From Actinomycetota bacterium (GTDB lineage: Bacteria > Actinomycetota > Thermoleophilia > Solirubrobacterales > 70-9), in NCBI GenBank assembly GCA_018268675.1, contig JAFDWB010000089.1, positions 124,001-188,000 on the forward strand: a stretch of DNA of 64,000 nt. The letters run 5' to 3'. Both the position numbers and the translations under genes were made by a program. This document shows, in pieces, positions 42,744-50,697 of the stretch (its first letter is position 1; each line of letters opens with the position of its first letter). A model generated the notes under the pieces. It searched no databases. It had not been told where the DNA came from and worked only from the letters and a program-made list of their open reading frames with translations.

Positions 42744-44158
42744 GCCCCCGGCTCCGGCTCGCGGAAGCGGCGCAGGACGATCGTCTTCTCGCGCGAGAGC
42801 TCCTCGATGGTGTAGCCGAGGCCCTCGCGGCCGGTGCCCGAGAGCTTGATCCCGCCGAACGGGATCACCGGCGGGCGGTAGTTGTCGCTGCCGTTGATCA
42901 CGACGCCGCCGGCTTCGAGCCGCTCCGCCAGCGCCACCGCGCGGCGCTCGTCGGCGGAGAAGACGCTCGCCATCAGGCCGAAGCTGGAGGCGTTGGCGAC
43001 GGCGAGCGCCTCCTCGTCGTCGGCCACCGGGATCAGGGTGATCACCGGCCCGAAGATCTCCTCGTCGCGGGCGACGTCGGCGCCGGTCGGCACCGCGGCG
43101 AGCAGGCAGGGAGCGAGGTAGGCGCCGTCGGCTATCGCGTCCCCGGCGATCAGCTCGGCGCCCTGTCCGCGGGCGCCCTCCACCTGGTCGGCGACACGCG
43201 CCGCCGCCGCCGGGGTGATCAGCGGGCCGACCGTGGTCTCCGGCTCGGTCGCCGGGCCAAGGCGCTGAGCGGCCAGGGCGGTGGCGAGGCGCTCGGCCAG
43301 CTCGTCGTGGCGGGAGGCGTGGACGAGCACGCGCTTGGTCGCCGAACAGGCCTGGCCGTTCATCATCAGCCGGCCGCGGATCACCTCGGCGGCGACGAGG
43401 TCGAGGTCGGCGTCGGCGCGAACCACGCAGGCGTTGTTGCCGCCGAGCTCGAGGTGGAGCTTGCGCAGGCGCGGCGCGGTCGCCTCGGCGACCGCGATCC
43501 CGGCGGCGGTCGAGCCGGTCAGCGAGATCGCGTCGACCCCCGGGGCGCCCGCGAGCGCGGCGCCGACCGCGGCGTCGCCGTGGACCGCGGCGAGCACCGG
43601 GGCGGGCACGCCGGCGTCGAGCAGGGCGGCGTGGAAGCGGTCGACGACGAGCGGGTCCTCGAGCGGCAGCTTGACGACGACGGCGTTGCCGACGACGAGG
43701 GCGGCGGCGCACTTCTCGACGAACAGCTCGACCGGGAAGTTGAAGGGGAGGATCGCGGCGACCACGCCGAGGGGCTCGCGGCGGGTGTAGGCGAGGTCCC
43801 ACTCGGTGCCCGCGTTGCCCTCGGTCGGCAGCACGCGGCCGCCGAGCCGCCGGCCCGCGGTCGCGTTGCCGCGCAGGAGGCCGATCGAGGCGCGCACCTC
43901 GAACTCAGCCTGGGCGAGCGGCTTGCCGGACTCGGCGGCGAGCAGCGGGCCGAGCTCCGCCGCTTCCCCGGCGAGCCGATCGGCCGCCGCCTCGAGCATC
44001 GCGGCGCGCGCGGCGACCGGTAGGGCGGCCCAGGTATGGCGGGCGTCCGCCGCGGCGGCGACGATGTCGGCGACCTCCGCGGCGGGCGTCGAGGCGATCT
44101 CCCCGAGCACCGCGGTCGAGTCGGGCGCGCTGATCGTTCTATCCAGTTGGTTGAACAC
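42740..44158 (-). CDS. NAD(P)-dependent aldehyde dehydrogenase
   Basis: This 472-residue enzyme has catalytic Cys C271 (GQACSATKR) and Glu E237 (HLELGGNN), with the nucleotide-binding segment ISLTGSTAAGIAVAE. It oxidises an aldehyde to the acid, here probably a semialdehyde from the ring-degradation route. It starts with GTG at 44156-44158 and is co-transcribed with the IclR gene. Confidence 0.92.
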   Translation of the reverse strand: MFNQLDRTISAPDSTAVLGEIASTPAAEVADIVAAAADARHTWAALPVAARAAMLEAAADRLAGEAAELGPLLAAESGKPLAQAEFEVRASIGLLRGNATAGRRLGGRVLPTEGNAGTEWDLAYTRREPLGVVAAILPFNFPVELFVEKCAAALVVGNAVVVKLPLEDPLVVDRFHAALLDAGVPAPVLAAVHGDAAVGAALAGAPGVDAISLTGSTAAGIAVAEATAPRLRKLHLELGGNNACVVRADADLDLVAAEVIRGRLMMNGQACSATKRVLVHASRHDELAERLATALAAQRLGPATEPETTVGPLITPAAAARVADQVEGARGQGAELIAGDAIADGAYLAPCLLAAVPTGADVARDEEIFGPVITLIPVADDEEALAVANASSFGLMASVFSADERRAVALAERLEAGGVVINGSDNYRPPVIPFGGIKLSGTGREGLGYTIEELSREKTIVLRRFREPEPGA

Positions 44159-44201
44159 GGTTCCAGACTCTAGACCGCACGAGGCGTCGGCGTCGCGGCG
44201 C

Positions 44202-44870
44202 TCAGTGGAGGATGTTGACGGCGCGGGCGACCACGAGGCCGAGGATCGCCAGCGAGATCAGCGACTGAAAGGCCATCGTCAGCTTCGCCCAGGGGACCAG
44301 CGGCATCACGTCGGTGGGGCTGAAGGCGAGGGCGTTGGTGAAGCCGAGGTAGAAGTAGTCGACGAACATCGGGCGCCAGCCCGGCGACGCCAGGTGCGGG
44401 TTCATCTGCTGAGGGAAGGCGAGGTCGGGGTAGTCGCGCGGGTGGAGGGTGCGGGCCACCGACCCGCCGCCGTCGACCTCCCAGTAGACGAGGCCGAAGA
44501 CGATGTTGTTGGAGACCCAGACGGCGGTGCCGGTGAGGAGGAGGCGGGTCGGCGAGTGGGTCAGTTCGCCGCCGACGATCAGGAGGTGGACGAGCAGGGC
44601 GGTGGCGAGCGCCGAGGAGACGGCGAGCAGGGTGAGGAGCAGGCGCGAGAGCCAGCGGACGAGGCGGGTCGAGCGGTCGATGCGGCCCGGGTCGGCGATG
44701 ATCAGGACGAGGAGCACCAGGCCGATGATGCCGAGGAACCAGCGCGACTCGGGGCGCACGCTCGACGGCAACGCGCCGGTGATCACCACCGCGGCGACGA
44801 CCGAGGCGGCCATCGGCCAGCGCCGCTCACCCCTGGGGTGCCTCGCTTTGACCGCCGGCCGTGCGTTCAA
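44202..44870 (-). CDS. DUF1345 membrane protein
   Basis: This integral membrane protein of about 222 residues has four to five hydrophobic segments and the family signature FVDYFYLGFTNALAFSPTDVMPL. The TTG at 44868-44870 is chosen because it keeps the conserved HPRGERRWP N-terminus and overlaps the aquaporin stop (TTGA). An internal ATG would drop this motif. The function of the family is unknown; coupling with an aquaporin hints at a membrane-homeostasis role. Confidence 0.8.
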   Translation of the reverse strand: MNARPAVKARHPRGERRWPMAASVVAAVVITGALPSSVRPESRWFLGIIGLVLLVLIIADPGRIDRSTRLVRWLSRLLLTLLAVSSALATALLVHLLIVGGELTHSPTRLLLTGTAVWVSNNIVFGLVYWEVDGGGSVARTLHPRDYPDLAFPQQMNPHLASPGWRPMFVDYFYLGFTNALAFSPTDVMPLVPWAKLTMAFQSLISLAILGLVVARAVNILH

Positions 44871-45727
44871 GCCTGGCCGGGCCGTTGCTCTTCGGTGAAG
44901 AGGCCGCCCTGCGCCGCGGCCGAGCCGGATTTGCCGCCGCCCGGTCCGCGCAGGATGTAGGCGACGCCGACCGCCAGGAGCGCGCCGGTGAGCGGGCCGG
45001 CGACGTAGACCCAATAGCAGCTGAAGTTGCCGCCGACGAGGTCGGGGCCGAAGGTGCGCGCGGGGTTCATCGACGCGCCCGAGATCGGGCTCCCCCAGAG
45101 CCCGGCCAGGGCGATGTAGGCGCCGACGCCGATCGCGCTGAAGATGCCGATGTTCTGGGCGCCCGAGGCGGTGCCCAGGATGACGCTCACCAGGCCCAGC
45201 GTGAGCAGCGTCTCCATCAGGTACCCCTGGCCCAAGGAGTAGCCGCCGGCGACGTAGTTGGACCCGAAGGTCGCCGAGACGCCGATCGCCCAGCGCAGCA
45301 CCAGCGCCGCGAGCGCCGCCCCGATCAGCTGCACCACGATGTAGCCGAGGATCCGCCGCCCGGGGAAGTCGCCCCGCGCCCAGAAGGCGATCGTGACCGC
45401 GGGGTTCAGATGGGCCCCCGACACTTTGCCCATGAACATGATGATCCCCAGCACCATCAGCCCCGGCGCCACCACCGCCGCCTCGCGGCTGATCGTGTGT
45501 GGGAACGCCTGCCCCATCATCCCGCCGCCCGCCGCCACGAGCACCAGCAGAAACGTCCCGTAGAGCTCCGAGAACAGCCGCCGCCACTCCTGATTCGGAT
45601 CCCTGAAGTCCCGCATCGGCCCGGTGACGTCCCGGTCGAACCACCCGAGGATGCCGACCACCGCCTCCCTGCCCCGCTCGGCCGACCCCTCCGGCGCCAC
45701 CCCTTTGTCCCAACCTGGCTCGGCCAC
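44867..45727 (-). CDS. Aquaporin/MIP-family channel
   Basis: This 286-residue channel has both NPA motifs (NPA 108-110 in GAHLNPAVT and 221-223 in GASMNPARTF) and six spans. The second NPA is followed by Arg, as in water channels. The N-terminus has an extra hydrophilic stretch of about 50 residues. The GTG at 45725-45727 is the start given here. Water or small-solute transport is expected. Confidence 0.9.
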   Translation of the reverse strand: MAEPGWDKGVAPEGSAERGREAVVGILGWFDRDVTGPMRDFRDPNQEWRRLFSELYGTFLLVLVAAGGGMMGQAFPHTISREAAVVAPGLMVLGIIMFMGKVSGAHLNPAVTIAFWARGDFPGRRILGYIVVQLIGAALAALVLRWAIGVSATFGSNYVAGGYSLGQGYLMETLLTLGLVSVILGTASGAQNIGIFSAIGVGAYIALAGLWGSPISGASMNPARTFGPDLVGGNFSCYWVYVAGPLTGALLAVGVAYILRGPGGGKSGSAAAQGGLFTEEQRPGQA

Positions 45728-45819
45728 CCGGCGAAGCTATTCGACCGACAGATCGCCGTCAATCGGCGGGGGTGCGTCGGTGTGGCTGGCTGACGCCCGA
45801 CGGCGTGCGCCGGGCCGGC

Positions 45820-45862
45820 GAGTTCGCACTTCTCCGCGCTATCCGCGGGTTTCTGCGAACTC
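45820..45862. repeat. Hairpin of family A between aquaporin and kinase genes
   Basis: A nine-bp outer stem GAGTTCGCA/TGCGAACTC, a 5/5 unpaired step (CTTCT/GTTTC), an inner stem CCGCG/CGCGG and the loop CTATC. It matches the hairpin at 48630 closely in the same orientation and the one at 28556 in reverse. Confidence 0.88.
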
Positions 45863-45872
45863 ACCACGGCGC

Positions 45873-45898
45873 GTTATGCCGCCCTGTGACCGCATAAC
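45873..45898. repeat. Hairpin at the end of the phosphotransferase gene
   Basis: GTTATGC/GCATAAC arms (45873-45879, 45892-45898) abut the stop codon of the phosphotransferase. It may be a terminator or another short member of the hairpin set. Confidence 0.6.
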
Positions 45899-46786
45899 TC
45901 ACACCGCAAGGAAGTCGGCGTCGGTCAGGGCCGCCCGGAGGACGGCGACCGCGTCCTCCCACGGGCCCGGGCCGCCCATCTGCCGACGCCGGTGCGCGAA
46001 CTGGACGCCGGCGACGGTCGTCCACCAGCGGCGGTCCGAGGGGGTCGGGGTCCATGTGCCGGCGAGAGCGTCGAGGTAGCCGGCGGTGACCGAGGCGGCG
46101 CGGGAGCGGTGGTCGCGCGCATCGAAGCCGCGCGGGCCGGAGCCGAGGAGGGCGATGAAGGCGAGGCGGGCGAGGTCGAGGCCGCGGGGGGCGACGAAGG
46201 CGTCCTCCCAGTCGATCACCGCCCCTTCCCCGCCGTCGTCGAGGAAGTTCCCCGGACCGGGGTCACCGTGGGTGAGCACCAGTGGGGCGGGCTCGGGGAT
46301 TGCGGCGGAGGCGAGGCGCTCCCAGTCGGGGACCGCCGTGGCGACCGGGTCGAGGCAGGCGCCCAGGTCCTCGACCCGCCGGGCGTGCTCCCGCCCGAAT
46401 GCGGCCCGGCCGAGCACGCGCAGGCGGGTGGCCGGCGCGGCGGGGGCGCCGAATCGCGCGAACGCCCGCCCCATCCGCCGCCAGCCGTCGTCGGTCCTCG
46501 GCGCCTCCCCCGGCAGCCGCTCCGTCACGAGGCAGGCATGCCGCTCCCCGCCCAGGAGCACCTCGCCGCTCGCGAGGACTCGGGGCGCGGGGCCGCCGGC
46601 CGCGGCGATCTCCTCGAGCGCCCACCGCTCGCGCTCCAGCGCCCCCGCGATCCGCTCGAGCTTGACCACCACCCGCTCCCCGCTCGCCTCCAGCACGCCG
46701 AACACCACCTCGTGCCGCGCCCCCTGCGCGGGCCGGCCCTCGACGAGGACCGCGGGGCCGCCGTCGATGACGATCCGCCCCTCCAC
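45899..46786 (-). CDS. Aminoglycoside phosphotransferase-fold kinase
   Basis: This 295-residue protein has the small-molecule kinase core: VVVKLERIAG for ATP binding, the catalytic loop LTHGDPGPGNFLDD and the metal-binding VIDWEDAFVAP. Family members phosphorylate antibiotics, choline or sugars, and resistance cannot be inferred. The GTG at 46784-46786 follows the fusion-protein stop by one base, so the two are co-transcribed. Confidence 0.85.
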   Translation of the reverse strand: MEGRIVIDGGPAVLVEGRPAQGARHEVVFGVLEASGERVVVKLERIAGALERERWALEEIAAAGGPAPRVLASGEVLLGGERHACLVTERLPGEAPRTDDGWRRMGRAFARFGAPAAPATRLRVLGRAAFGREHARRVEDLGACLDPVATAVPDWERLASAAIPEPAPLVLTHGDPGPGNFLDDGGEGAVIDWEDAFVAPRGLDLARLAFIALLGSGPRGFDARDHRSRAASVTAGYLDALAGTWTPTPSDRRWWTTVAGVQFAHRRRQMGGPGPWEDAVAVLRAALTDADFLAV

Positions 46787-46787
46787 C

Positions 46788-48530
46788 TCAGCCGGCCAGG
46801 CTCTTCTCGAACCAGCGATCGGCCGCGTCGTTGCCGTTGTAGTCGGGAACCTCCGCGTAGCCGCGGGCGCGATAGAGGGCGATCGCCTCGGCGAGGACGT
46901 CGGCGGTGTCGAGCCGCACCGAGCGGCAGCCGCGCTCGCGGGCGAGCATCTCCAGACGGCCGAGCAGCGCTCCGCCGACACCCTCCCCCCGCGCGTCCGG
47001 CGAGACGTACATCCGCTTGACCTCGGCGATCGCGCCGCCCAGGCCGCGGACGGCGCCCATGCCGACGGGGCGACCGTGGCGATGCGCGACGAGGATCGCC
47101 CCGTCGGGCGGCTCGAGGTCGGCCGGGAGGCTCGTCCCGGTGGGCGCATGGCCGCGGCGGCGATCGACCTCGGCGCTCAGGGCCGCGTCGAAGAAGGTCA
47201 GGACCGGGTCCGAAGTCCGCGCGTCGCGGAACTCGATCGCCCCGGAGCCTTCGGGCCCAGACCCGCTCTCGGGAGCGGCGAGCGAGAGGACGAAGCCGCG
47301 CAGATACCGCCCGACCGCGGCGGGATCCTCGAGCCACGGCGAGTGCCCGGCGCCCGCGATCGGCGCCCAGACCCCACGGGGAGCGATCCGGCCAACCTCA
47401 CGGGCGCCGGGGTCGGGATCGGCCTCGCCATGCAGGACGAGGACCGGCACCGGGAGCGCCGCCAGCTGGTCCTCGATCCCGCCGTCGAGCCGGCGGCGCC
47501 AGTCGTCCTCCACCGACCGGGCGACCGCGTCCGCGCGGGGGTACTCGTAGAGAGGGCCCCGTTCGAGCGCCCCGTCGGCAGCCGCGCGGGTCGCGAAGTC
47601 CGTGGTCCAGAGGAGGCGCAGGAAGCGCGCCCTGGCCTCGTCGTCCTCGCGGCGCGCGAGCCGCAGCGCCAGCGTGTCGAGCTCCTCCCGCTCCGCTGCC
47701 GTCAGCCGCCGCATCCGCTCGGCGTGCGCGCGCTCCCGCGCCTCCCACCGGATCGAGGTGCCGCCCAGGTAGACGACCCCGAGCGTCCGCTCCGGATGCG
47801 CCAGCGCGTAGAAAAGCGCCAGCGCCGCGCCCCACGAATGGCCTCCGACGATCCACCGCTCGTGACCCCAGTGTCGCCGCAGCGCCTCCAGGTCGGCGAC
47901 GAAGGTCTCGACGTCGAACGGCCCACCGCCGGCAGAGCGACCGCCTCCCCTCTGGTCGTAGAGGTGGACCGCGGCGACGTCGTCCACCATCCCCGCGATC
48001 GGCCCCAGATTGTTCGAGAGCCCAGGCCCGCCGTGGGCGAGGACGAGCGGGGTGCCCGCGCCGACCGACCAGGTCCATAGCGATGCCCCTGGTACCGCCA
48101 CCGCCTCCTCCGCCCCGCCGAGCCGGTCCAGGGCGGCCTCGTAACGGGCGACGCGCGCCGACACCTCGGGGGTCACGGGCAGCCTGCGGTTGTTGGCGAG
48201 GTTGTCGGCGATGTCCGCCATCTTGACCCGTCGGGCAAGCCCGTTGGCGGCGACCCGCGCGATGTAGGAAGCGTAGGTCTCCCCCGGATCGCGGGTGAGA
48301 GCCACGACAGCGTCGACTATCTCCGGCGACATCCCCGCCTCGACCAGATCCCGCGCGGTCGTCGGCGTGTCCTCGAGGATGTCATGCAGGACCGCGACGC
48401 TCCGCGCCGCCGCGTCCTCGAACGCCAGCATCACCCGGAAGAGGTGGAGCACATAAGGCTCGCCCTGAGGCGTCGGGTAGACCTGCCCGCGATGCGCCTC
48501 GCAAGCCATGCCGATGGCGCGCCCAAGCAT
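46788..48530 (-). CDS. Three-domain fusion: HD phosphohydrolase + alpha/beta hydrolase + GNAT acetyltransferase
   Basis: This is a continuous 580-residue frame. Residues 1-140 form an HD domain like small alarmone hydrolases (MESH1/SpoT type): H29, H49-D50 in VLHDILEDT and D106 in VKMADIADN. Residues 145-420 form a proline-iminopeptidase-like alpha/beta hydrolase with HGGPG (166-170), nucleophile S232 in GGHSWG, D371 and H396. Residues 430-580 form a GNAT domain with acetyl-CoA loop RGEGVGG (514-520). The ATG at 48528-48530 begins the HD domain directly. No frame breaks are seen, so the fusion looks genuine. Its role is unknown, and it is coupled to a kinase-fold gene. Confidence 0.82.
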   Translation of the reverse strand: MLGRAIGMACEAHRGQVYPTPQGEPYVLHLFRVMLAFEDAAARSVAVLHDILEDTPTTARDLVEAGMSPEIVDAVVALTRDPGETYASYIARVAANGLARRVKMADIADNLANNRRLPVTPEVSARVARYEAALDRLGGAEEAVAVPGASLWTWSVGAGTPLVLAHGGPGLSNNLGPIAGMVDDVAAVHLYDQRGGGRSAGGGPFDVETFVADLEALRRHWGHERWIVGGHSWGAALALFYALAHPERTLGVVYLGGTSIRWEARERAHAERMRRLTAAEREELDTLALRLARREDDEARARFLRLLWTTDFATRAAADGALERGPLYEYPRADAVARSVEDDWRRRLDGGIEDQLAALPVPVLVLHGEADPDPGAREVGRIAPRGVWAPIAGAGHSPWLEDPAAVGRYLRGFVLSLAAPESGSGPEGSGAIEFRDARTSDPVLTFFDAALSAEVDRRRGHAPTGTSLPADLEPPDGAILVAHRHGRPVGMGAVRGLGGAIAEVKRMYVSPDARGEGVGGALLGRLEMLARERGCRSVRLDTADVLAEAIALYRARGYAEVPDYNGNDAADRWFEKSLAG

Positions 48531-48629
48531 CTCGATCCCGCCATCCCAAGTTCCTGCGCCGCCAACCAACCGTCCGCCCTCCGTCTAGGTGGACTCGGCG
48601 AGCCTAGATGGTCGTCCCCCGTCCCCGGC

Positions 48630-48668
48630 GTTCGCACTTTCCGTCGCATACCGCAGGTTTCTGCGAAC
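48630..48668. repeat. Hairpin 1 of array 2 (family A)
   Basis: Outer stem GTTCGCA/TGCGAAC, a 5/5 unpaired step (CTTTC/GTTTC), a weak inner stem and the loop CATAC. Similarity to 45820-45862 continues past the stem into ACTCAC. Confidence 0.8.
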
Positions 48669-48714
48669 TCACCGCGGGAAAGAGAACCGGCGAAAGGAAG
48701 AAGGGTCACGAGGT

Positions 48715-48743
48715 GGTGACGGGAGCCGCACGGGTCCGTCACC
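48715..48743. repeat. Hairpin 2 of array 2
   Basis: GGTGACGG/CCGTCACC arms (48715-48722, 48736-48743) with 13 bases between. It is short and has no clear relative. Confidence 0.6.
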
Positions 48744-48784
48744 GAAGTGGGAATTCGCCGTCGCCTCGAGGACGCCCCTCCCTC

Positions 48785-48827
48785 CAGCTGTTCCTTATGC
48801 CGACCAGTCCGGCAAAAAGAACAGCTG
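48785..48827. repeat. Hairpin 3 of array 2 (family B, inverted)
   Basis: A nine-bp outer stem CAGCTGTTC/GAACAGCTG, a 4/4 step (CTTA/AAAA), the inner stem TGCCG/CGGCA and the loop ACCAGTC. It is the reverse-complement counterpart of the hairpin inside the glycoside hydrolase gene at 19313-19359. Confidence 0.92.
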
Positions 48828-48838
48828 ACCCGGGTCGG

Positions 48839-48882
48839 CCGGGGAACGGGAGGTCCGTCACCCTTCCTCCCGTCTTCCTCGG
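48839..48882. repeat. Hairpin 4 of array 2
   Basis: Arms of about 15 bp (48839-48853 with 48866-48882) with one wobble pair and a small bulge, around a 12-base loop. Confidence 0.65.
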
Positions 48883-48890
48883 ACGTCCGG

Positions 48891-48946
48891 GACACGCTGC
48901 AGCGATAAGCGTCGCTGGGGCGACACTTATCGCTGCAGCGAGTGTC
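48891..48946. repeat. Hairpin 5 of array 2 (family C)
   Basis: A 15-bp stem CGCTGCAGCGATAAG/CTTATCGCTGCAGCG (48895-48909, 48926-48940), a single mismatch, the inner GTCG/CGAC and a six-base loop. It shares the CTGCAG core and the GTCG..CGACAC centre with 28616-28665. Confidence 0.9.
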
Positions 48947-48969
48947 GGGGCCCCGATCTCGGCCTTGAA

Positions 48970-49020
48970 AGGGCACGGAAGTGTGACGTCCCCGTCATCT
49001 TCGTCACGATCCCGTGCCCT
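48970..49020. repeat. Hairpin 6 of array 2
   Basis: A nine-bp outer stem AGGGCACGG/CCGTGCCCT, a 4/4 unpaired step, the inner stem GTGACG/CGTCAC and a 13-base loop. Confidence 0.8.
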
Positions 49021-49036
49021 CTTCCCCACGCACCCC

Positions 49037-49102
49037 TCACGTCCCGGGCGCCTCATGGGGGTCACAGCCTGCCAGGAGCCCCATGAGGCGCCCGGGGCGT
49101 GA
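49037..49102. repeat. Hairpin 7 of array 2
   Basis: 24-bp arms with one mismatch (49037-49060, 49079-49102) around an 18-base loop, the longest stem in the window. Confidence 0.9.
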
Positions 49103-49160
49103 CTCGGACGGCCGCCGGCGCCCCGGACCCTCCGCCGTCCCTCCCCGCCGAACCAACCAC

Positions 49161-49562
49161 CTACCGGTGGGGCTCGGTGACGTAGAACATGTTGCCCTCC
49201 GGGTCGTAGATCGGGCGGTAGCGGTACCAGGCGCCGGAGGGGTGTTTCCATTCGATGATCTCGGCGGCCCACTCGACCTGACCGTCGAGGCGGGCGATCT
49301 CGGCGTCCAGGTCCTCGACCTCGAAAGCGAGGGAGTCCCAGCCCGGGCGGTTGACCTCGTTGACCGGGGTGCGACGGGGGAGGTCGGCCTCGTGGGTGGT
49401 CTCGAAGATGAAGATGGTGAGGTTGCCGGCGTCGAGGGCGACCCAGCCCTCCTCGCGCTCGAAGGGGAAGTGGAACGGCAGGCCGAGGACGCCGTGGTAG
49501 AAGTCGGCGATCACGCCGACGTCGCGGCAGAGCAGGTCGACGTTGTCAATTCGCGCGTACAT
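49161..49562 (-). CDS. VOC (glyoxalase-fold) metalloprotein
   Basis: This 133-residue two-module VOC protein has MYARIDNVDLLCRDVGVIAD at the N-terminus, the ligand-like LTIFIFETT and the terminal PIYDPEGNMFYVTEPH. The family includes lactoylglutathione lyase-like, dioxygenase and resistance proteins, and the reaction is not readable here. It is the last gene of the polyamine-importer/hydantoinase operon and overlaps the C45 amidase gene by 17 bases. Confidence 0.85.
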   Translation of the reverse strand: MYARIDNVDLLCRDVGVIADFYHGVLGLPFHFPFEREEGWVALDAGNLTIFIFETTHEADLPRRTPVNEVNRPGWDSLAFEVEDLDAEIARLDGQVEWAAEIIEWKHPSGAWYRYRPIYDPEGNMFYVTEPHR

Positions 49563-50697
49563 CGAGCACCTCCTGGTCGGGATGGTTCGGTGGGACGAAG
49601 ACCTCGGTCCAGCTCTCCGGGCCGGCCTCGCAGGGACCGCCGTCGGCGAAGCGCAGGCGGCCCGCGGCGGGATCGACGAGGACGGTGGCGAGGGTGGCGT
49701 AGCGGTCGCCGAGCCCCGCACCGGGCTCGGGGTGGCAGCAGACCGCGCCGCCGCCGCCCAGGTGGCTGCGGAAGGCGGCGAGCATCTCCTCGCCGCCCGC
49801 GGGCGCGGTCAGGTGGCCGGCGCGCCGCCGCATCAGCTCGAACCGGAAGAGCGAGTCCGGGCCGACCACCGGCTCGAGGTCGCCCGCCTCGCCCCCCGGC
49901 GAGAGGAAGTGATTGGTGTGCACGAGGTGCCCGCGCTCGTCGGGCAGCACGTACCCGGGGCGCGCGCCGGGGCGCAGCTCGGCGGTCAGCGCCGTCCCCT
50001 CCCCGCCCTCGGCCGCCACCAGCGTCACCGCGCTCGAGGCCGCCGGGGCGAAGGAGCCGAGCAGCCGCAACGCGTCGAAGATCGTCTCCGACTCGCCGAG
50101 GATGCGCCGGAGCAGGGCGTGGATCGGCACCCCGAGAGCGACCGACGCGTCGTCCTCGTGGTGGAGCACGTTCAGCAGCACCGCGATCCCGGCCGAGTTC
50201 ACCCCGAGCTTCGCCAGCACCCCGGCCTCGGTCAGCGTCTGCACCCGCATCCCCGACTCTTCCTCGAGGCCCCAGACGAGCCAGGTCGTGGCGAACTCGT
50301 CGTGCCAGTCCCAGGTCTGGGCGCCGAGCGGGCCGTCCGCCTCGCTCTCGACCGCGACCATCACCGTGCACTCCCCCCGCCCCGGGAGCCGGCGCCGCCG
50401 CGCCACCTTGGCGAGGATCTCGGTGCGCGCGTTCAGCGCCGCGACCTGCGCCGCCCCGAGCCCGGCGCCGTCCGCGATCCCCTCGATCTCCTCGGCCAGG
50501 TGCGGCGCCCAGGCGGCGACCGCGGCGAGCGCCTCCGCCCCCCACGCCTCGACCTCCTCGCGCCCGCAGAGCCCGCCCGCCTCGAAGTGCTCCAGATACC
50601 CCGCCCAGCTCGCCCCGACCAGCTCGGCGCGCGCCCGGCCGAACTCGCGGCCGCGCTCCCCGGGCCGCCGAGAAGCGGTCGCGACCAACCGGCTCAT
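49546..50697 (-). CDS. C45-family Ntn amidase (acyl-CoA:6-APA acyltransferase-like)
   Basis: This 383-residue N-terminal-nucleophile hydrolase has the probable self-cleavage and nucleophile Cys at C110 (GECTVMVAVESE), followed by DGPLGAQTWDWHDE and AGIAVLLNVL. The family cleaves or transfers acyl-amide bonds and matures by autoproteolysis. The ATG overlaps the NodB-fold gene stop (ATGA). In this operon it may hydrolyse a linear amide made by the hydantoinases. Confidence 0.85.
   Translation of the reverse strand: MSRLVATASRRPGERGREFGRARAELVGASWAGYLEHFEAGGLCGREEVEAWGAEALAAVAAWAPHLAEEIEGIADGAGLGAAQVAALNARTEILAKVARRRRLPGRGECTVMVAVESEADGPLGAQTWDWHDEFATTWLVWGLEEESGMRVQTLTEAGVLAKLGVNSAGIAVLLNVLHHEDDASVALGVPIHALLRRILGESETIFDALRLLGSFAPAASSAVTLVAAEGGEGTALTAELRPGARPGYVLPDERGHLVHTNHFLSPGGEAGDLEPVVGPDSLFRFELMRRRAGHLTAPAGGEEMLAAFRSHLGGGGAVCCHPEPGAGLGDRYATLATVLVDPAAGRLRFADGGPCEAGPESWTEVFVPPNHPDQEVLDVRAN

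Larger units (their letters stand above)
48630..49102. repeat. Array of seven hairpins (array 2)
   Basis: The gap between two minus-strand genes (48531-49160) holds seven stem-loops: 48630-48668, 48715-48743, 48785-48827, 48839-48882, 48891-48946, 48970-49020 and 49037-49102. The size (about 473 bases) and number match array 1. Families A, B and C occur in both arrays, in different order and orientation. No likely gene was found in the gap. Confidence 0.85.

Noticed and set aside
45899-46786. Antibiotic resistance gene
   Set aside because: The aminoglycoside-phosphotransferase fold alone does not show resistance; many such kinases act on metabolites.
48630-49102. Integron attC sites or gene cassettes
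   Set aside because: The core boxes do not fit the RYYYAAC...GTTRRRY arrangement, no integrase is seen and there are no cassette genes between the hairpins.
28413-49102. Ordinary intrinsic terminators as the explanation of all hairpins
   Set aside because: They lack T-tracts, occur seven in a row, lie also upstream of genes and once inside a gene. A few may still end transcripts.
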